Position numbers and translations under genes: made by a program
In this document: positions 21,470 through 34,176 of the stretch, in pieces
Position numbering within the stretch: the stretch's first letter is position 1
Layout of the letters: the number at the start of each line of letters is the position of its first letter
Notes under the pieces: generated by a model
What the model was told of the DNA's origin: nothing
The model's input: the letters and a program-made list of their open reading frames with translations, nothing else
Database searches by the model: none
NCBI GenBank assembly: GCA_020466095.1
Contig: CM035807.1
Location: forward strand, 24,365,881-24,429,880
Origin: Chlorops oryzae
Lineage: Eukaryota; Arthropoda; Insecta; Diptera; Chloropidae
Reading direction: 5' to 3'
Length of the DNA: 64,000 nucleotides

Positions 21470-24400
21470 TTATAAGATGAGGCCTAATCACAAACTTACA
21501 TCTTTCTGAGTCAAGATATATGTATATGTAGCTCTACTCTTTGAATAAGAAATTTCACTGCTAAATTAAATATATTATATTACCCTGATCCGTTTGAGTA
21601 CTATTTATCACCATTCTTATCTATGTCCTTCAAGATATCCACTCAGATAACAATCTGCAATCTAATGTCTCATATAAGCCTCGAAGTATAATTTCAGACC
21701 CTCCTTCAAACTTACGCCACCCATTCCAACATTCCTAATTCAGTTTCCATGGACTCCATTAAATCAAATGGAACTCAGCGATTTTCCTCTTTGCACTTTT
21801 GATTAAAAGCAAAAGCATTCTGTGCCATCGTCTGCCAACGTTGAGCCTCGACTTCCTCCCCGACAATTCTTCTTTTCATCAAAATTCAAATTGAATTGAC
21901 ATATCTCTTGAATTGCACGACACAAAGCACGACTGCAAAATGCAGCAAGAAAGAAGAAAAAATACCTAATAAAAAAAAAATGAGAGAAAGAAAATGAGAG
22001 AGAAAAACGATTAACACAATAGATCTATGCTTTGAATGGTAAATTTAACGTCATGCCACCCACGAATGAATTGCGAAAGGACCATTGCATTTCGTGGCGC
22101 CCGAATGGAATGAAATTTCTTTCCGAGCCATCACGAAAAAACTGAGCACAGCAGTTGTTCGGCTGCATGAGAATAAAGCTCATAAGCACGAAGCGGTAAT
22201 GAAACGAACGCAGTTCGATGAAAAGAAGTTTAATCCTAGCTTCGTTCAGTCGTAATTGCTTCTTGCCTCTTGACGACGGGATACGCAGGAGCCCCGCAGC
22301 ACCCGCCCCCCTACAATTTAGTGCGGTATGTTTGCATACACAAATTAATTGAAAACAAAAATTAATTTCCGCTTAATAAATTCATAAAGTTCCCGTTCTG
22401 CTGCTGCTGATGCTGCTACCAACAATACCAACTTAAGTTTCCAACCATCGGAAGACAGGCGAGAAAGACATGCCGACACAAAAAACAAAAACAAAAACAA
22501 AAACAACAAAAAAAATAGTAATCATTTTGTAAAAGTTAAAGGAAAAATCCAAGCGGAAAAATTGAACGCCACCAACAGAGCGCGAAGGGAGTAAGCAAGC
22601 AAGCAAGCAAGTAAGTAAGTCAGTCAAACTGGCTATAAAAGAGACAAGGAAGTGCGCAATGATGCAACAGCATCATCCATCCATTCACGAGCGTTGCCCA
22701 TCGGTTGGTCGCAACCTAAAATTTGCTGACTTCGCACTATTAAACTACTCCTACGTAAGTGTGGCGAGACGAGGCGAAGCGAGGCGAGGCGAGGGAGTGT
22801 GAGAATCTGTGTGTGAGTAACTGAATAAGCTTATTGCCAAGCGCGCGGCGGGCCCACGTCATTTGAGTACTTAATTTATGATTTTTGCATCTCTTTTGGC
22901 CTTTGAAGCATAACGCGCAACAAGCTGTAAGGAGTCTTATTTTTGGATGCTCAGGCAACAACAACAACAACAAAAAAAAGGCACATAATTGACACCATCG
23001 GTACGAGCCCATAGACACTAGATATGTGCACTCCATAGTAGTCACCGTACTGTAGGTACTTGTAGCGTTTTATCCTTGCACAAGGACATCTACGTTTGAT
23101 CTACATTGCAGGCAACGTAAAGAACAACGTATCACGCGTCATTTGGCAGCCTAACCTAGTGTCGCACAGAGAAGGGAATTATTTTCTATGTTGCCGTATC
23201 TGGGTGAAGTGGCAATACTCTTGTGGCTCAAGTATTGTACAAAATTTAATCCACACAAACGAACACACACACGGCGACAACAGTGGGCATGGTTTGTGCA
23301 GGAAACGAAAGCACGCATAATTAATGAATTGCCACTTGAGCTTAATGACCCTGTACCACTCGAAAACGATGACGACGACGCAGAGTACGGTGAGGATTCG
23401 AGCGCATCGCGGCTGAAGTTCAGTTCATCGCAAACTCCGCTATGAAAGAGGGCGGACGGCGCGAGCGTTCCGAAATCATAAATTATAAATCTGAGCTTCG
23501 CCAGTGAACGTCACACAAGACGATGATGGACACTTTCAAACGACATTCGTTCGTGCCCACACCACAACCCCTCACCCCCACGGTCCAATATCCATCGCAG
23601 CCATTCACCATTTGTACCCATTCATTAAAGTCTAAGGCATTTCTTGAAGTATCGACGGTATCCATTGCCACTCAGTGGGGCGTAAATTATGGGCGGCATC
23701 TCGCTGAGGTCTATAGGAATATATTGTTTTATTTTTTCTTTCCTCTCCCATTTTTGTATTTTTGTAAATCACCCGCGGCTTAATTTAAGTCAAGAGAAAC
23801 GAAAGAAAAAGAAGACGAATAAGGGGGAAAAAATGGAGCAACAAACGAAGGAACCTTAAGAAAACAAAATAACAATGTGGTGATCATGATGATGAAAAAA
23901 AAAAACAAGAAAAAACAAGAAAATAATCAAAGCCTTTTGTGTAAATTCAAAAATGCTTAGCTGGGCTTTTCCGGGCGCCGCGCACCGTGGTGTCAAGCAC
24001 AGGATTTTTTTTAATTTAATTTTTTTTTTTTTTTTTAAAGCGTGTGAGAAAATTCTAAGATAAATAGCTTTGCGTGCATGTGTGTTTGTTTGTTTGTTTG
24101 GTTGGTAAGTATTATCATCGAAAACGATTTATTTAACATGGCACTCAATTTATTTGTTTGAAGTGACGGTACACCTTCCGGCTTTCGAAACACACTGAGT
24201 TCGCTTTATCTTTTAAATGAATTTTTAAATTGACTTAACGATGTGCTTTTTTTTTTGGTCTTTGGGTTTGTTTTTTTATTTTTATTTCCAGTGTATTAGG
24301 CATTTACTAAATGGTCGTTTAGAATGTTCGCAGCCATCCGAACTGAGCCATTTCTGAGCGAAGAAAAATGAGCACTTCATGCTCTAGCATCTCTAGCATG

Positions 24401-26000
24401 CTTGAAAATGAGGAATAAATCCATGTAGATGAAAAGTATAATGAGGAAAAAAGTATAAAAAAAGGCATGCCTTTTTACTCTAATCCAGCGGGTATGGCGT
24501 TCAGCCACTCAGACACAATTTAAGATGCAGTTTGAACTCGCTATCGGCGAACAAATAGCGTGTCATGTTTCATTATTCAGGCTACAAGCGAGAACGGGGT
24601 TTGCTCTGGTCTCGTATTGTTTGCTGCGTCTGATGCGCCTGCCACCGTCCTCATCATCATCACCGTCATCTTCATCATCATGAGCATCGCCATCGCTATC
24701 GCCATCGCTATAGCCGTCGTCCTCATCATTGTCGGGTTACGATGAACAACACCAACGGCAACGGCAACGAGCGAAATGCATGGCAATTTTGAATTTATGG
24801 CAGCACAATGATTTGTGTGAAATTTAAAAGCATTCGGCGAATGGACGAAGGAGAGAAGAGGCTGAGCGGAAGGTCCTCTTTGCCACAGCTGAGTTGAACC
24901 TTCGTGGTACCTATGCTCCGTGGCCGCACATATATCTACGTCTGAATCTATGCATATGAGCGCTCATTTATTTATCTGCGTCTGCATCTGTGTATTTGCG
25001 TTTATAAGGGACACATATCACCCAACGTTAATGACGATGACGACGATGCTGACGATGGCGAGTGTAATCATTATGCTTAGAATGATGATGACGATGATGA
25101 TTACGACGACGGCAAAAGGCTAATCTAGTTTCGCTTTGTTGAACGTGATACTATCAATGCGAAAAGCCTTTTCCCCTCTTTGGCTTCCCATTCTGTCGCG
25201 GCTGCATGCCATCGTGTGTGTGTGTGTGTGTGTGTGTGTGTTGTGTGTGGTGAATGCACCGGAAAGTGATCACTTAATTCAAGTCCGTAAGCACTTCTGG
25301 CTTAGGAGTGAGTTCCTTTTTTCTCTCTTCGCTCGGTTAAAAGCATTAAATTTAAATGCAAATTGGACTTTCGCCCTGAAAAGTATGCAATAATATTGTG
25401 GGTATTGGAACAGCGTGAGCATAAATTATACGAAAATATATTTCTATTTTTAATGAATAGCAAAATATGTATAGCCTCGGAGTGGAAGTCACAATGCTTT
25501 TCAACTATGAACGAAAATTTTGTATTATTATTATTTTTTAGTTATTTTTTAATATTTTTTATTTTGAATTTTTTGCTACAAAGAAAGAAAATTGAAGTGC
25601 GCAACTTTTCTTTAAATGAGAGCCATCGATGGAATAAAGGAAAAAAAATCTTTTTAAAAGGAATTTTGTTGCTCAGATTGATATTGATTTTCTTCGCTTG
25701 TTGCCCGTAACAATCACAATCAAGAAAAATAGCACAATAAGCGTTGCTTTCTATCGGATTTTCCTTCTTTAAATTTTTTTTTTTTTTGCTCTGCTCTGTT
25801 CTCTTCTCTTTTTCGTCGGTTTAACAAAGATTTATATTTTAAAGCATCCAAAAGTCGAGTCAAATGGCTTCACGTGCAGAGACTCAGTTGCGAATTGATT
25901 GAGTCAAATAAATTTATTCTGTGACCTTTTTAACAAGAAAAGTCCTCAAAGCATCTCCTTTTTTTTTGACGGAGAATTTTAAAATAAATATTTCAAATCA
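21470..26000. other. Unannotated intron DNA, low-complexity clusters
   Basis: It includes (CAAAAA)n near 22480, an AAGC/AAGT tandem at 22595-22622, CATCAT/GATGAT clusters at 24650-24730 and 25030-25110, and a TG microsatellite at 25214-25249. Frames at 23188-23445 and 24560-25123 are shaped by low complexity. The moderately GC stretches 22050-22400 and 23470-23690 could be regulatory; nothing specific supports that. Confidence 0.45.
25214..25249. repeat. (TG)n microsatellite
   Basis: About seventeen TG/GT units with one interruption. Confidence 0.9.
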
Positions 26001-26127
26001 GGTGCGTAAACGGTGGTGCAATTTTGGGGCCTCAAACCCTCAACGAATTTTGAAGAAAAAAACATTTTTTGACGAAATTTGTGATGCCTGAACTCCTCTT
26101 GAAACAGTTTTCTGCGTGCGTGCCCAC
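26001..26127. repeat. Dispersed repeat family 'GTTCAAAAC', copy 2
   Basis: GGTGCGTAAACGGTGG ... GGGGCCTCAAACCC ... GATGCCTGAACTCC ... TGCGTGCGTGCCC keeps the block order of 6723-6834. Confidence 0.45.
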
Positions 26128-28165
26128 TTAGAAATAATAAAAAATAAGAAAAAAAAGAGCAAAAAAATAAAAAACAAATATAAAAAAAATAGAAAAAAAT
26201 ATAAATAAAAAACGAAAAATAAAAATTCAGATAAAGAGATGTGAAAAGAGGAAAACGTTTCACAAAAATACATGTCCAATGAAGTGAGAGGATGATTCCA
26301 TGACAATTGGGATCGTTCTAAAGGACTTTTCTTTAACAAACAGAAGCCACCAACAGTTAAGAGGCGAATTTGAAGTGGAATAGTCATGTTAAATGGCAAT
26401 AACGACTGTCAGTACAGGACATTAGCTCAGAGCAGGCTCGGTGGAAGGGGATTTAGGCCTGAAAGTCTTTTTTGAGGGCCCTATTTCAAAAGAGTGAACT
26501 CCCAGTAATCCGACAATCGTGTCGAACTATCGAATTTTTCACTGTATAGAGTACTTCCTAGGACCTCCTATACTTCTGAAGTTTTTTAACAAAAGGGTAC
26601 CTTGGTATTCTACACACAAAAGATGTAATAAGATTCTTTATTTTATGGTCTGATGTTCAAATCATACCAATCATTATTGTGTGTCGAAATAAGTAAATTT
26701 AACAACACAATAGAGACATTTTTTCGCTTGTCGTTTTTGTCTTCTTTGAAGTACGCAAAATCGAGTCGTTTTCATCTCACTATTCCAAATCGATAACGTT
26801 TTTCAAATTTGTGTCGACATTACGGATTAGAGGGGGTGCCGGATAGCACAGCGGACGGATTACCGTGGACCTACTATATATTATAGAAAGCTGAACCGAA
26901 GAACAAGTTCCTGAACATGCTGCAGGTCGGAGCCGGGAGGAAATAAGCCCACGCCCTAAGACCACTTCCGGCAGTCATTTTTCCGTCTTCCAAATGGTTC
27001 AAAAATCAGATTATTACTTTTAAAGAAAATAAAAGCAACCAACTATGATTTGGTACTTTATAATGAAGTCGAAAAGTTAATAAGAAGTAGTCTGAAGAAA
27101 ATCTCTAATACTTATAAATCTAATCTTGATTGAGCTCCGGCGTCATCAAATTAATCAATAATCAATGCGCCATAAATTTTCGTCATTAATCATAAAATCA
27201 TAAACTGGCATTTGGAGAAGTTGTCCCTCCTTTATGGATTAGCGATTCCAACTTTCATTCGTCCACGATAATGTCTAGTGATCCTTGAAACACCTTGCTC
27301 CATCCCATATAAGATTGATTGAAACAGGCACATGTTATATAATGAATTTTCCATCCGAAATGAAGAGTTCAAATTGATTAGCTCATGTATGACCTAGAAG
27401 GATGTGCCGCCTAATCACTTAGGGTGGAAAAACAAAACAAACAAAAAATCCAAATAAATAAAAATAAAAAAAAAAACATATTGAAAATGATATTTTATAG
27501 CACGTAGGGAGACCCTCAAAGGAACTGCATTAACTCCTTAGGTTTATGGCTACAAATACAACATTTGTGTTGCTTCAAATGATTTTACGCTATTTTCCAT
27601 TAGCAGGCAATAAAACGCTTCCTTTTGTTATTATTTACTTTTCCATGTACTCAATTCTTTTCCACAATTACTTATTTTTCTTATTTTTTTTTCTCTCTCT
27701 TAATTTCCAATTGTGGCTTTTGTTTATTTTCTTAAACTCGAAGAAACTTCATGCATTGCTTCCGAGACCATAAAGAATCCGAAAATTGTGTAAAACTGCG
27801 ATCTGTGCCCTGCTACGCTCTGCTGTGCTGTGCTAAGTGCCATATAAAAACCATATGGTGGATTCGAGTATCTGAGTCATTTCTTCTTATTTCACTTTGA
27901 GTAATTATGCATGGGGATTTTTTATTTTCATGGCACTTCTGACGTCGTTGTCGTGAGGATTTTGATTGAAACTTTCTCTTTTCAGTTTACAATCGAAAAT
28001 AAAAGTCAAAGAGAATAAAGCAAAAAAAAATATAAAGGAAATAGGAAAATAAAAATAAAAAATACTTTTGATGAGAAAAACCATCTGGTGAGTGTAATAA
28101 ATTCAATATTATTTTTAATTTAATCGAGCATTCGCAAGGACTCTTTTTTCGTAATCTTAAGTTCC
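26128..28165. other. Unannotated intron DNA
   Basis: An A/T low-complexity stretch lies at 26130-26230. A possible pol III A-box match, TAGCACAGCGG, lies at 26844-26854 with a poor B-box match near 26926. No gene is supported. Confidence 0.45.
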
Positions 28166-28279
28166 AGAGAGAGATAGAGAGAGATAGAGAAAAAGAGAGA
28201 AAGAGACAAAGAGAGAGAGAAAGAAAGAGAGAAAGAGAGAGAGAAAGAGAGCGAGAGAGAGCGAGAGCGAGAGAGAGCT
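28166..28279. repeat. GA-rich polypurine tract
   Basis: About 114 bp of nearly pure purine on + (GAGAGA, GAAAGA, GCGAGA). The many GAGAG pentamers are potential GAGA-factor sites. In the minus-strand host transcript this would be a CU-rich tract. Confidence 0.85.
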
Positions 28280-30229
28280 CATATTAGACAGTCTCATGAA
28301 TATTGTTTATGTCCTTTTCCGTATGTCGGTGTGCTGAAATGCGATATTTTTGCTTTTAATGATGGCGAGCGGATTTTACGAGCTCTAGCTTTACGAACGT
28401 AAAATCACCAACAAGTCGAGACGGAATTTGCAGACGCAATCGTAAAAATTGCAAACAGTAGCACAGGATACAATATAAAAACCGAACCGGAGCGCGCACC
28501 ACCCAATCATCATGTGCTTTATTATCGAGCTTGTCGCTTGTGTAAATAAACTTGTGGAAGCGACCGACGGAATGGAAGGGCACGGCAGCGGAATGGAATC
28601 GATCATCCTGCTGAATGCGTTGAAAATACGAAAATTGCTCACGTAGTGCTTTGGCGACGGCGGATCAATTAAACTCGAAATGCGGTAATTGCACCAAGGG
28701 CACAAAAAAAAAAGAAAAAGAAAGAAAAAAAGAGGTATGGAATGGGTAGCAATCAGCAACAGTTGCTGTGCATCGGTTCCACTAATAATTGCACGCACGT
28801 ATTTGCTGTTTGATTTGGTTGCTCGCTGGTCATCGAAGCCGGAGTGCCTTTTTAAATAGCATCAAAACGGTAGCAACAACAATAAAGGCAACAATAACAA
28901 CGCCAACAAAAATATCAATGAACAACGAAAAGAGCAACAGAAATAAAAGAGGGAACAAACGAGCAACAAAAAAAAAAAAGGCCAAATAAGGCCGAAAGTA
29001 AATACAAATCCATCAACATCATCGGCGTCATCGTCGGCATCAACGTCAGCATCACAACAGCAGTCTCACTGCGGTACTCCTTCCGCTGCAGACATAAAAT
29101 AAACAACGATCAAACTAGCACCATCAACAACCCTCATATTGTTTTTTTTTTTTTGCACTTTTTTTGCCTGGGAGTCGGCGGCAGACTTAGGAATAGCAAT
29201 CATTGAATCATCCGCTGGGCGGGTTGCTTCTATTGAAATTTGTGGAAAATTCAATTGATTGGAAAAAACTGCATACACCGTCCGAACGAACGACCGACCA
29301 ATGATGCCTACTACTGATGCTGCCACACCATATGTTGGATCCAACATTGCCACTCAAACAAAAAAAAAAAAAAAAAAAAATTAGAGAGCACAACTATCGC
29401 AGAAGGGTTAAAAGCGAAATTCCAAATGCCAGCCACTGCTTCAGCCTACCCCACGAATGCACAGAGGGACATGCTCGTATGGAAATTCTGCATCGCAACC
29501 GACGGGAAGATGAAAGAGTTGCTTTGGTTACGCTGGCTGATCTATGGCTTCCAGCCTGAGAAAACTTTAGCCTTATTGATTGCCGGGAAAAACAAAAAAA
29601 CTAAGAAAAAAAGCAAAAAATTCAGTTCCGTCCGGTATCTTCCTTTATCTCGTTTATTCGCTCGCGGTGTTCTCTGTTATTTTGAAAAGCATTCAATCAT
29701 TTGCATCCATTAATCAATTTTGAACGCCTCCATTTGAAGGTCCTTTTTTTTAGTTTAGTTTTTCTTTTTTTGTTTGCTTTCTTAAATCCATTATTGTCAT
29801 GAAGTCTTCTCTTTTCGCATGTTAACAGTTTTTTGTGTCTCGTTGATTTGGGACTTCTAAAGTTCGCCCTTGGGCTACACTTTAGTCGAAAGGTTTAGAC
29901 TCGTGTACAGGAATTATTTGAGAGGGGATTTTTACTCCTTTCCCATGCATTGCGATTTCGTTATGACCCTCAGAGGGTGTGTCCCGCAAAAGGGTCCCCC
30001 ATTCGCACGGTTTTATGAAGGCTTAAGCTTAATGGAAAAGTAACCAATCCCTTAGTTTTCGGCTTTGAAGTTGAGAGGAAGGTCAAGGATTACTACAAAG
30101 TGGCATATTTATTATGAGGGATTCTAAGGTTTTTGCCATCGTTTCTTGGCTTGTTTATCCTTGCAGAAAGATATTTAAAGAGACTCATGAATAATTTCGT
30201 GCCTTTAAAATAATGTTTATTGGAAAACA
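28280..30229. other. Unannotated intron DNA
   Basis: Mixed complexity with CAACAA-rich low complexity (28870-28975) and A runs (29360-29380). No assignable element or gene. Confidence 0.45.
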
Positions 30230-30396
30230 AAATCAATAAAATAAATAAAAATATAAAATAAAAAATAAAATAAAAAATAAATAAATAAATTAAATAAATA
30301 AAAATAAAAAATAAATAAATAAATAAATATAATAAATAAATAAATAAATAAATAAATTAAATAAATAAATAAATAAATAAATAATAATAAATATAA

Positions 30397-30428
<32 letters not shown>

Positions 30429-30434
30429 AAATAA

Positions 30435-30483
<49 letters not shown>

Positions 30484-30560
30484 ATTAAATAAATAAATAA
30501 ATAAATTAATTATTATTATTAATTAATTAATATAATAATTAAATAAATAAATAAATAGGA
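30230..30560. repeat. (AAAT)n / (TAAA)n block
   Basis: About 330 bp of almost pure AAAT and AATA units, with a short TTATTATT/AATTAATT inversion near 30510. Confidence 0.95.
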
Positions 30561-30562
30561 AT

Positions 30563-31150
30563 ACATTTAAAAAATACTGAAAAACAAAAAACTGAAAAAA
30601 ATTAAAAATAAATAGCAAAAGGCGCACTCTTAAAGGTAAATAATTCTTTCGCCAACAAGAAATTACTTAATTACCTGAGTAATTTTGTTGTTCATGACAA
30701 TAATGGAATATCAATACATAAAAAGAACATACCAATAATACTAAGAGTTTTTTAAGTTAAATTAATACCAAAATTATCAAATATAGAGTACAATAGAGAC
30801 AATAATGAAAGTGAATTTATTATTATTCCTCTTACTTCAAAATTAGAAAACATTAAGTTACGGAGTGAATGCTTGTGTGTGGTCTCATAAACAATAATGG
30901 CCACATTTTTTTCAATGACATAAAAAGAATGTCTTACCAATAAGCTTAGAGAGGTTTTTCTCAAGCTTAAGATCTAATGGCACCCACATCCAGAGATATT
31001 CCCATTCAAAATAATAGAGTTTTCAGATAAGACTAATACCACAACGAAAAGGAATTATTAGCTTAAATGTCCCATCAAGATAGAAACCACAAAAAGGATT
31101 ATCACGATAATTTATGTAAGAAGTGGTAACCCTGGAACTATCTAATGCAA
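30563..31150 (+). repeat. Long direct duplication, left copy
   Basis: It starts near GGAATACATTT. Blocks GAAAATACTGAAAAAC, AAAAAGAATGTCTTACCAAT, AGAGGTTTTTCTCAAGCTTA, GGAATTATTAGCTTAAATG and AAGTGGTAACCCTGGAACT recur in order at 31990-32460. Within this copy 30720-30770 also resembles 30920-30965, an internal duplication. Confidence 0.65.
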
Positions 31151-31175
31151 TTTTCACTGTTTCACTGCTATTTTT

Positions 31176-31500
31176 ATACCCAGCGTAAGCGGGGTATATT
31201 AGTTTTGTGCAAATCTTGTAACAGGGAGAAATTAAGCTCCGGAGATATAGAAAAATATATATAGAAATGATAGGATCAAAAACTGAATCGATTTAGACAG
31301 TCCGTCTCCGTCTGTCCGTGCCGTCTGTCAACTCTGTCCGTCCGTCCGTCTGTCCGTCTGTCCGCGTCCGTGGTCGGATCTCCTCCGAAACGGTAAACCA
31401 ATGAAGTCGAAATTTGGCACACATGTATATCGGGGTCCGAGTATGATCCTAAGTAAAAATGGGAGACATCCGCCACTGCCACGCCCACAAATGAATTTAT
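31176..31500 (+). mobile_element. TATACCC-type dispersed element (different subtype)
   Basis: TTTTTATACCCAGCGTAAGC, then (GTCCGTCT)-like tandem at 31300-31370, then GAAATTTGGCACACATGTAT and GCCACGCCCAC. The layout resembles the TATACCCG elements at 3392 and 53798 but the sequence differs. The inverted right end is not found, so the boundary is approximate. Confidence 0.45.
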
Positions 31501-31989
31501 TGAATCAATAAATGACTTGTAATTGGAACATCAAAATCTATTATTTGTGAGCGTAAATACAAAAGGAGAATATACTGCAAAAAATGGAGCGCCTCTGAAG
31601 CCAGCAATAAATAACCAAAATAAAGTTATCGAACTTAGAAGTAATAAGCGTAAAGCTATCAAAAAATACAACATAGTAATATACCAAGGCTGAAGTTGAA
31701 AGTAGTAAGGAAAAATATAATTATAAATAGAGCCATAGCACTGCAGAAAAATAAAGATAAATATATTCGTAACTATCAATAATAAGGCTAGAACATAAAT
31801 CAAATAAATATAAATATAATACAAGAAAGAAGGTTATAGAAAATTAATAAATATTTTAATACGCACTCAACACAAAATAAGATTTTTCGTAACTTCAAGT
31901 AAAGGCGTAAAGCTTGAATTCAAATAATAATAAATGGGAATGAAAGTGTAGAAAAAATTTAATTGTGAGAAGTGAGAAAATAAAGAATT

Positions 31990-32460
31990 TTTAAGAAATA
32001 CTGAAAAAAAGAGACTGAAAGAAGATTAAAATAAATGCAAAAGGGCACCAAGGTGAAATGAAATGTGTAGGAAAAGAATTTTTTTTACTGGTTTTGTTCT
32101 GACCCATGGATCCTTAAACGACCAACCACAAATATAAGATTCTTTTGTTAAATTCTTGCGAAGTAGGAAATAGGACAATAGGTGAGAGTTTTAAATTCGC
32201 ACTTAGGTTCACAAGGCGATTGATTAAGTAGTGAGGAAATTTTGGTCTATAAAATAGGCCTGTTTTTTCAATGCCAAAAAGAATGCTACCAATAATAGAG
32301 AGGTTTTTCGTAAGCTTGAAGATAAGGCCCCAGAGAATCCTTCAAAATGAATAGGTTTTCAAAGACAATACAAAGAAAAGAATTATTGCTTAAATGCCCA
32401 CAAATAGAAACCAAAAAAGGATTATCGGAATTTATTAAAAGTGGTAACCCGGAACTTTAA
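31990..32460 (+). repeat. Long direct duplication, right copy (many small deletions)
   Basis: It matches 30563-31150 in order but is shorter by frequent 1-8 base losses, for example AAGAATG-CTACCAAT for AAGAATGTCTTACCAAT. The two copies are separated by AT-rich DNA and the 31176 element. Confidence 0.65.
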
Positions 32461-34061
32461 GCATTTTCTTTTACTTTTTTTTCTTTTTTTTTTTTTGCTG
32501 TCTACAAGTTTTATCTCCAAAAACATTGAAGGCAATAAGCGCCCAAAACAACAATTGCATGAGAATATGCGCTTTTATTTAAGGGCCCAACAAAAGTATT
32601 TCTTTTTTGTTCCTCCTTTCCTTTTTCTTCATCGTTTTTGTTCGCTTTGAAAACACGCTCAACAACACCAGACAACAATGGACAACATTGAGAGCGGTAG
32701 CAACGAAAAGAAAGGAAGGAAAGCAGAAAAAAAAGAAAGAAAAAAGATTGGTATATAAGAATGAGAGGAAGCACAAAATAAACTCTGAGATGAAATGAAA
32801 TTCTTTTGCTGAAATGGTAATTAAACTTTTGAACTTTGTGGATCGTAGCGAGTACGTCATCAAATGAGGGTCATCGTTTGGGGATAGTGCGGACAAGGGA
32901 GACAACAAGGGGCGGTAATAGACGAACTGGCTCACTGACTGAGTGACTGAATGACGAACAGACGGACGGACGGACAGACTTAAGATATACAACAATGACT
33001 TGTAATAACGAGAATTAAGTTCAAGCAGAGCGATGTGAAATGAATCGTAATGGACCGCAGCTGTAGTCCCGAAGAGGGTCACGTCACATCTCATCATGGC
33101 TGGCTTTGAAGCGCTTCGAGACAGCAGCATCCAAAAAAGAAAATAATAATAATAAGTACTTAATCGGATAAGGTGATTCAGCCACACCTTTTTTATTTCG
33201 ATATCAGAAACTAGACAACAACAAAAAAAAAAAAAAAAAAAAAGGAAAATAAAGAGCACATAAGAATGGACGATTAAGTGGACTTAATGTGCTGACCCCA
33301 AAGCCTGGTCGGGCGTTAATTAAACTTTAATTATTTTCGGTTCGATTGAGTTTCATTTCATTTGTGAGCGAGAAGAAAAAAGAAACGATGAAGTGCCTTA
33401 ATTTTCTTGCTAGATTGAATTCATGTTCATTTTCATTAATGATTATTTTCTATTAAATTATAAATTTCAATTCTCGACACCGATGCAACTGAATCTCTCT
33501 GTGATATCGGGTTCACATCCATTCATTGACAAATGAGATTGGAATGATGCTGCGGTCGCCTTTGTAATTAGTGAAATGTACTGACTTAAGGGAAAATAAC
33601 TCCGTAGGGCGGGTCAAGCGCCAATCACCTCTGCCGCCCGTACGTATTGTGTTGATGGGGATTTAATGGTACATTGATGGCAATTCGATAGTTATGTTGT
33701 TGTTGCTATGGTTAGACCACATTATAGTGCTTCTCAGACAATGATTTACTGCTGCTTTTCGATGACTTCTCACAATGCTTGTCTCTCACATCATTGACGT
33801 TATAGCTCACGTGATGCAAATTGTTTTGGGAATAATTATTTTCATCATTTATACTATTTTTAATACAAGCTAATTACAAGCTGTTACATGGGTTTTATAG
33901 TAATGGATTCAATGAATAATGACTTGACGTTTTTAAAACGAGAGTGGAAATAAGGAAAAAGTGTTTAAATATCGATTAGAAGATCAATTGATCATCCAAA
34001 AGACCCATTGAATAATTTAAGAACGACGGTTAAAAGTTGGTTTTGAGACCTGATGGTAAAG
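32461..34061. other. Unannotated intron DNA
   Basis: Poly-T (32475-32495), A/G-rich (32700-32745), GACGGACGGACGGACAGAC (32960) and poly-A (33220-33243) stretches. The long minus-strand frame across 32579-33259 is low-complexity and not convincing. Confidence 0.45.
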
Positions 34062-34176
34062 GGTATGCGCAGTGGTGGTTTATGTGGTTCAAAACTCTTT
34101 CGAAATTAGGGGGGAAAATATAAAGGAACACCAGAAATAAGACGCGATACAAATGTTTGTGGTGCCCGAAAACCCC
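34062..34176. repeat. Dispersed repeat family 'GTTCAAAAC', copy 3
   Basis: TATGCGCAGTGGTGGTTTAT, GTGGTTCAAAACTC and GGTGCCCGAAAACCCC preserve the layout of 6723-6834. Confidence 0.5.

Noticed and set aside
23188..23445. 85-codon + strand frame ending in an acidic, Ser-rich tail
   Set aside because: The acidic part comes from a GACGAC low-complexity run; the rest matches nothing I know. Could be a decayed exon, but unsupported.
26510..26560. pogo-type right end TTTTTCACTGTA
   Set aside because: Single end only; motif is short.
26844..26940. Second tRNA-like SINE
   Set aside because: A-box match TAGCACAGCGG is good but the B box is poor and spacing is about 85 bp.
32579..33259. 226-codon minus-strand open frame
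   Set aside because: Composition follows poly-T/TTC low complexity (Phe/Leu/Ser runs); no recognisable domain.
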